DNA from: Dyadobacter psychrotolerans
Lineage (GTDB): Bacteria > Bacteroidota > Bacteroidia > Cytophagales > Spirosomataceae
Direction: 5' to 3'
DNA: 64,000 nucleotides
Assembly: GCF_004349265.1 (NCBI RefSeq)
Contig: NZ_SMFL01000003.1
Location: 248,001 to 312,000, forward strand
Below the pieces are notes generated by a model. It ran no database searches and was not told the DNA's origin. It saw only the letters and a program-made list of their open reading frames with translations. Every line of letters starts with the position of its first letter. Positions within the stretch are counted from its first letter, which is position 1. Shown here in pieces: positions 63,403 to 64,000 of the stretch. Made by a program: the position numbers and the translations under genes.

Positions 63403-63930
63403 ATGTTACTTCTGCAACTAAGTCCATACAGCAAACCGGTAGCGATCACTGAAATTGTGATCATTCTGGCCGGTGCAGCATTGCTCGGGTATATTCTTGC
63501 CCGACTAATCATGAACAGCCGAATCCGTAATTTAAAAGAAGAAGTAGACCAGCGAAAAATTGAATTGGTAGAATGTCGCGCTCTACCTGAACCGGTACTG
63601 GCAGCTAAACCTGTTGCCAACAAAGGGGCATTAAGAACGGTTTATCCCGTAGAAGAGCCTAACGCAGGTATTCGTCAGGATTTAAAGGTAATTGAGGGAA
63701 TTGGCCCTAAGATTGAAGAGATCTTAAATAAAAACGGGATCAACAATTATTCGAGGCTGGCTAACATGCCACCCGTCAGAATCGCCGCCATACTTAAAGG
63801 AGCAGGCCCACGTTTCCAGCTTCACGATCCAACGACCTGGCCGCGCCAGGCATCTCTCGCCAATGAAGGCAAATGGAAAGAACTTGAGGAGCTTAAATTA
63901 ATACTTATTTCCGGGCGTCAGGTCGACTAA
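63403..63930 (+). CDS. Membrane-anchored helix-hairpin-helix protein, second copy
   Basis: A 175-residue paralogue of the preceding gene, counted from the ATG at 63403. N-terminal helix ITEIVIILAGAALLGYILAR, then LKVIEGIGPKIEEILNKNGI and HDPTTWPRQASLANEGKWKE. The two HhH domains are alike but the linkers differ, so the pair is a diverged duplication. Confidence 0.8.
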   Translation: MLLLQLSPYSKPVAITEIVIILAGAALLGYILARLIMNSRIRNLKEEVDQRKIELVECRALPEPVLAAKPVANKGALRTVYPVEEPNAGIRQDLKVIEGIGPKIEEILNKNGINNYSRLANMPPVRIAAILKGAGPRFQLHDPTTWPRQASLANEGKWKELEELKLILISGRQVD

Positions 63931-63950
63931 ACAAACGGATATTACACAAA

Positions 63951-63982
63951 AAACCCCGCTTCCTTTAGAAAGGCGGGGTTTC
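63951..63982 (+). terminator. Terminator after the HhH gene pair
   Basis: AAACCCCGC and GCGGGGTTT form a 9-bp stem; it ends the OmpA-HhH-HhH cluster. Confidence 0.88.
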
Positions 63983-64000
63983 CGTTTTGGTTAAGCCTAA

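Noticed and set aside
1..64000. CRISPR array
   Set aside because: No set of regularly spaced direct repeats of 20-40 nt was seen anywhere; the 11-bp phased repeats at 1.7 kb are too short.

Overview
The window reads as a chromosomal segment of a Bacteroidota bacterium, most likely Cytophagales and probably Dyadobacter or a close relative (genus is inference). Direct support: promoters of the TAnnTTTG type in front of several genes, a type IX secretion sorting domain and a PorD-type gene, the order bamD-rpoZ-coaBC-porD-recN, an FtsX/MacB-rich efflux cluster with a sigma54 activator, and Rho with a long disordered insert.

Positions 1 to about 14.9 kb are an accessory region. It starts inside a mobilizable integrative element (excisionase-like HTH, primase-helicase, TOPRIM primase, MobC, relaxase; the integrase is presumably left of the window). 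It continues through an HTH/nucleotidyltransferase toxin-antitoxin-like pair and a three-repeat orphan protein into a defence-like island at 7.8-13.8 kb. The island has a divergent XRE + ImmA/IrrE pair resembling the CapH/CapP regulators of CBASS, then DUF2188, a three-helix Pycsar-type membrane effector, a class III nucleotidyl cyclase of PycC type, an E2 (ubiquitin-conjugating-like) protein with a SEC-C zinc motif, a second class III cyclase with different catalytic residues, and a two-helix membrane protein. A Pycsar module carrying a CBASS-like E2 gene and two cyclases is the best candidate here for an undescribed system. The region ends in a decayed ardA and a 3' half of a tRNA-Met, next to an intact tRNA-Ala.

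From 15.1 to 33.5 kb the content is core: exonuclease, TonB, PadR, Lrp/AsnC, lepA, pyruvate dehydrogenase E2, hslV, PBP4, a beta-CASP nuclease, accA, a HAD hydrolase, a site-2 protease, an acyltransferase and an NtrY/NtrC-like pair. Between the Lrp gene and lepA lies a free-standing RNA gene with its own promoter and terminator. It folds like tRNA-Asp (anticodon GUC, C38, G73) but has about 94 extra nucleotides between the anticodon and T arms.

From 33.5 to 43.3 kb there is a MacA-TolC-MacB-like export operon with a decayed antitoxin/PIN pair beside it, a secreted orphan and another MacB-like permease. From 43.4 to 45.7 kb, between tRNA-Leu and tRNA-Ser, is a graveyard: an ISL3-type transposase relic, broken MNT and HI0074-type genes, and a twice-frameshifted DinB gene.

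From 45.7 to 64 kb the content is again core: tilS, an OstA-like gene, a T9SS cargo protein, bamD, rpoZ, coaBC, porD, a small possibly Sm-like protein, recN, a SCO/cytochrome c pair, lptC, an outer membrane protein, coaX, rho, an OmpA protein and a tandem pair of membrane-anchored helix-hairpin-helix proteins.
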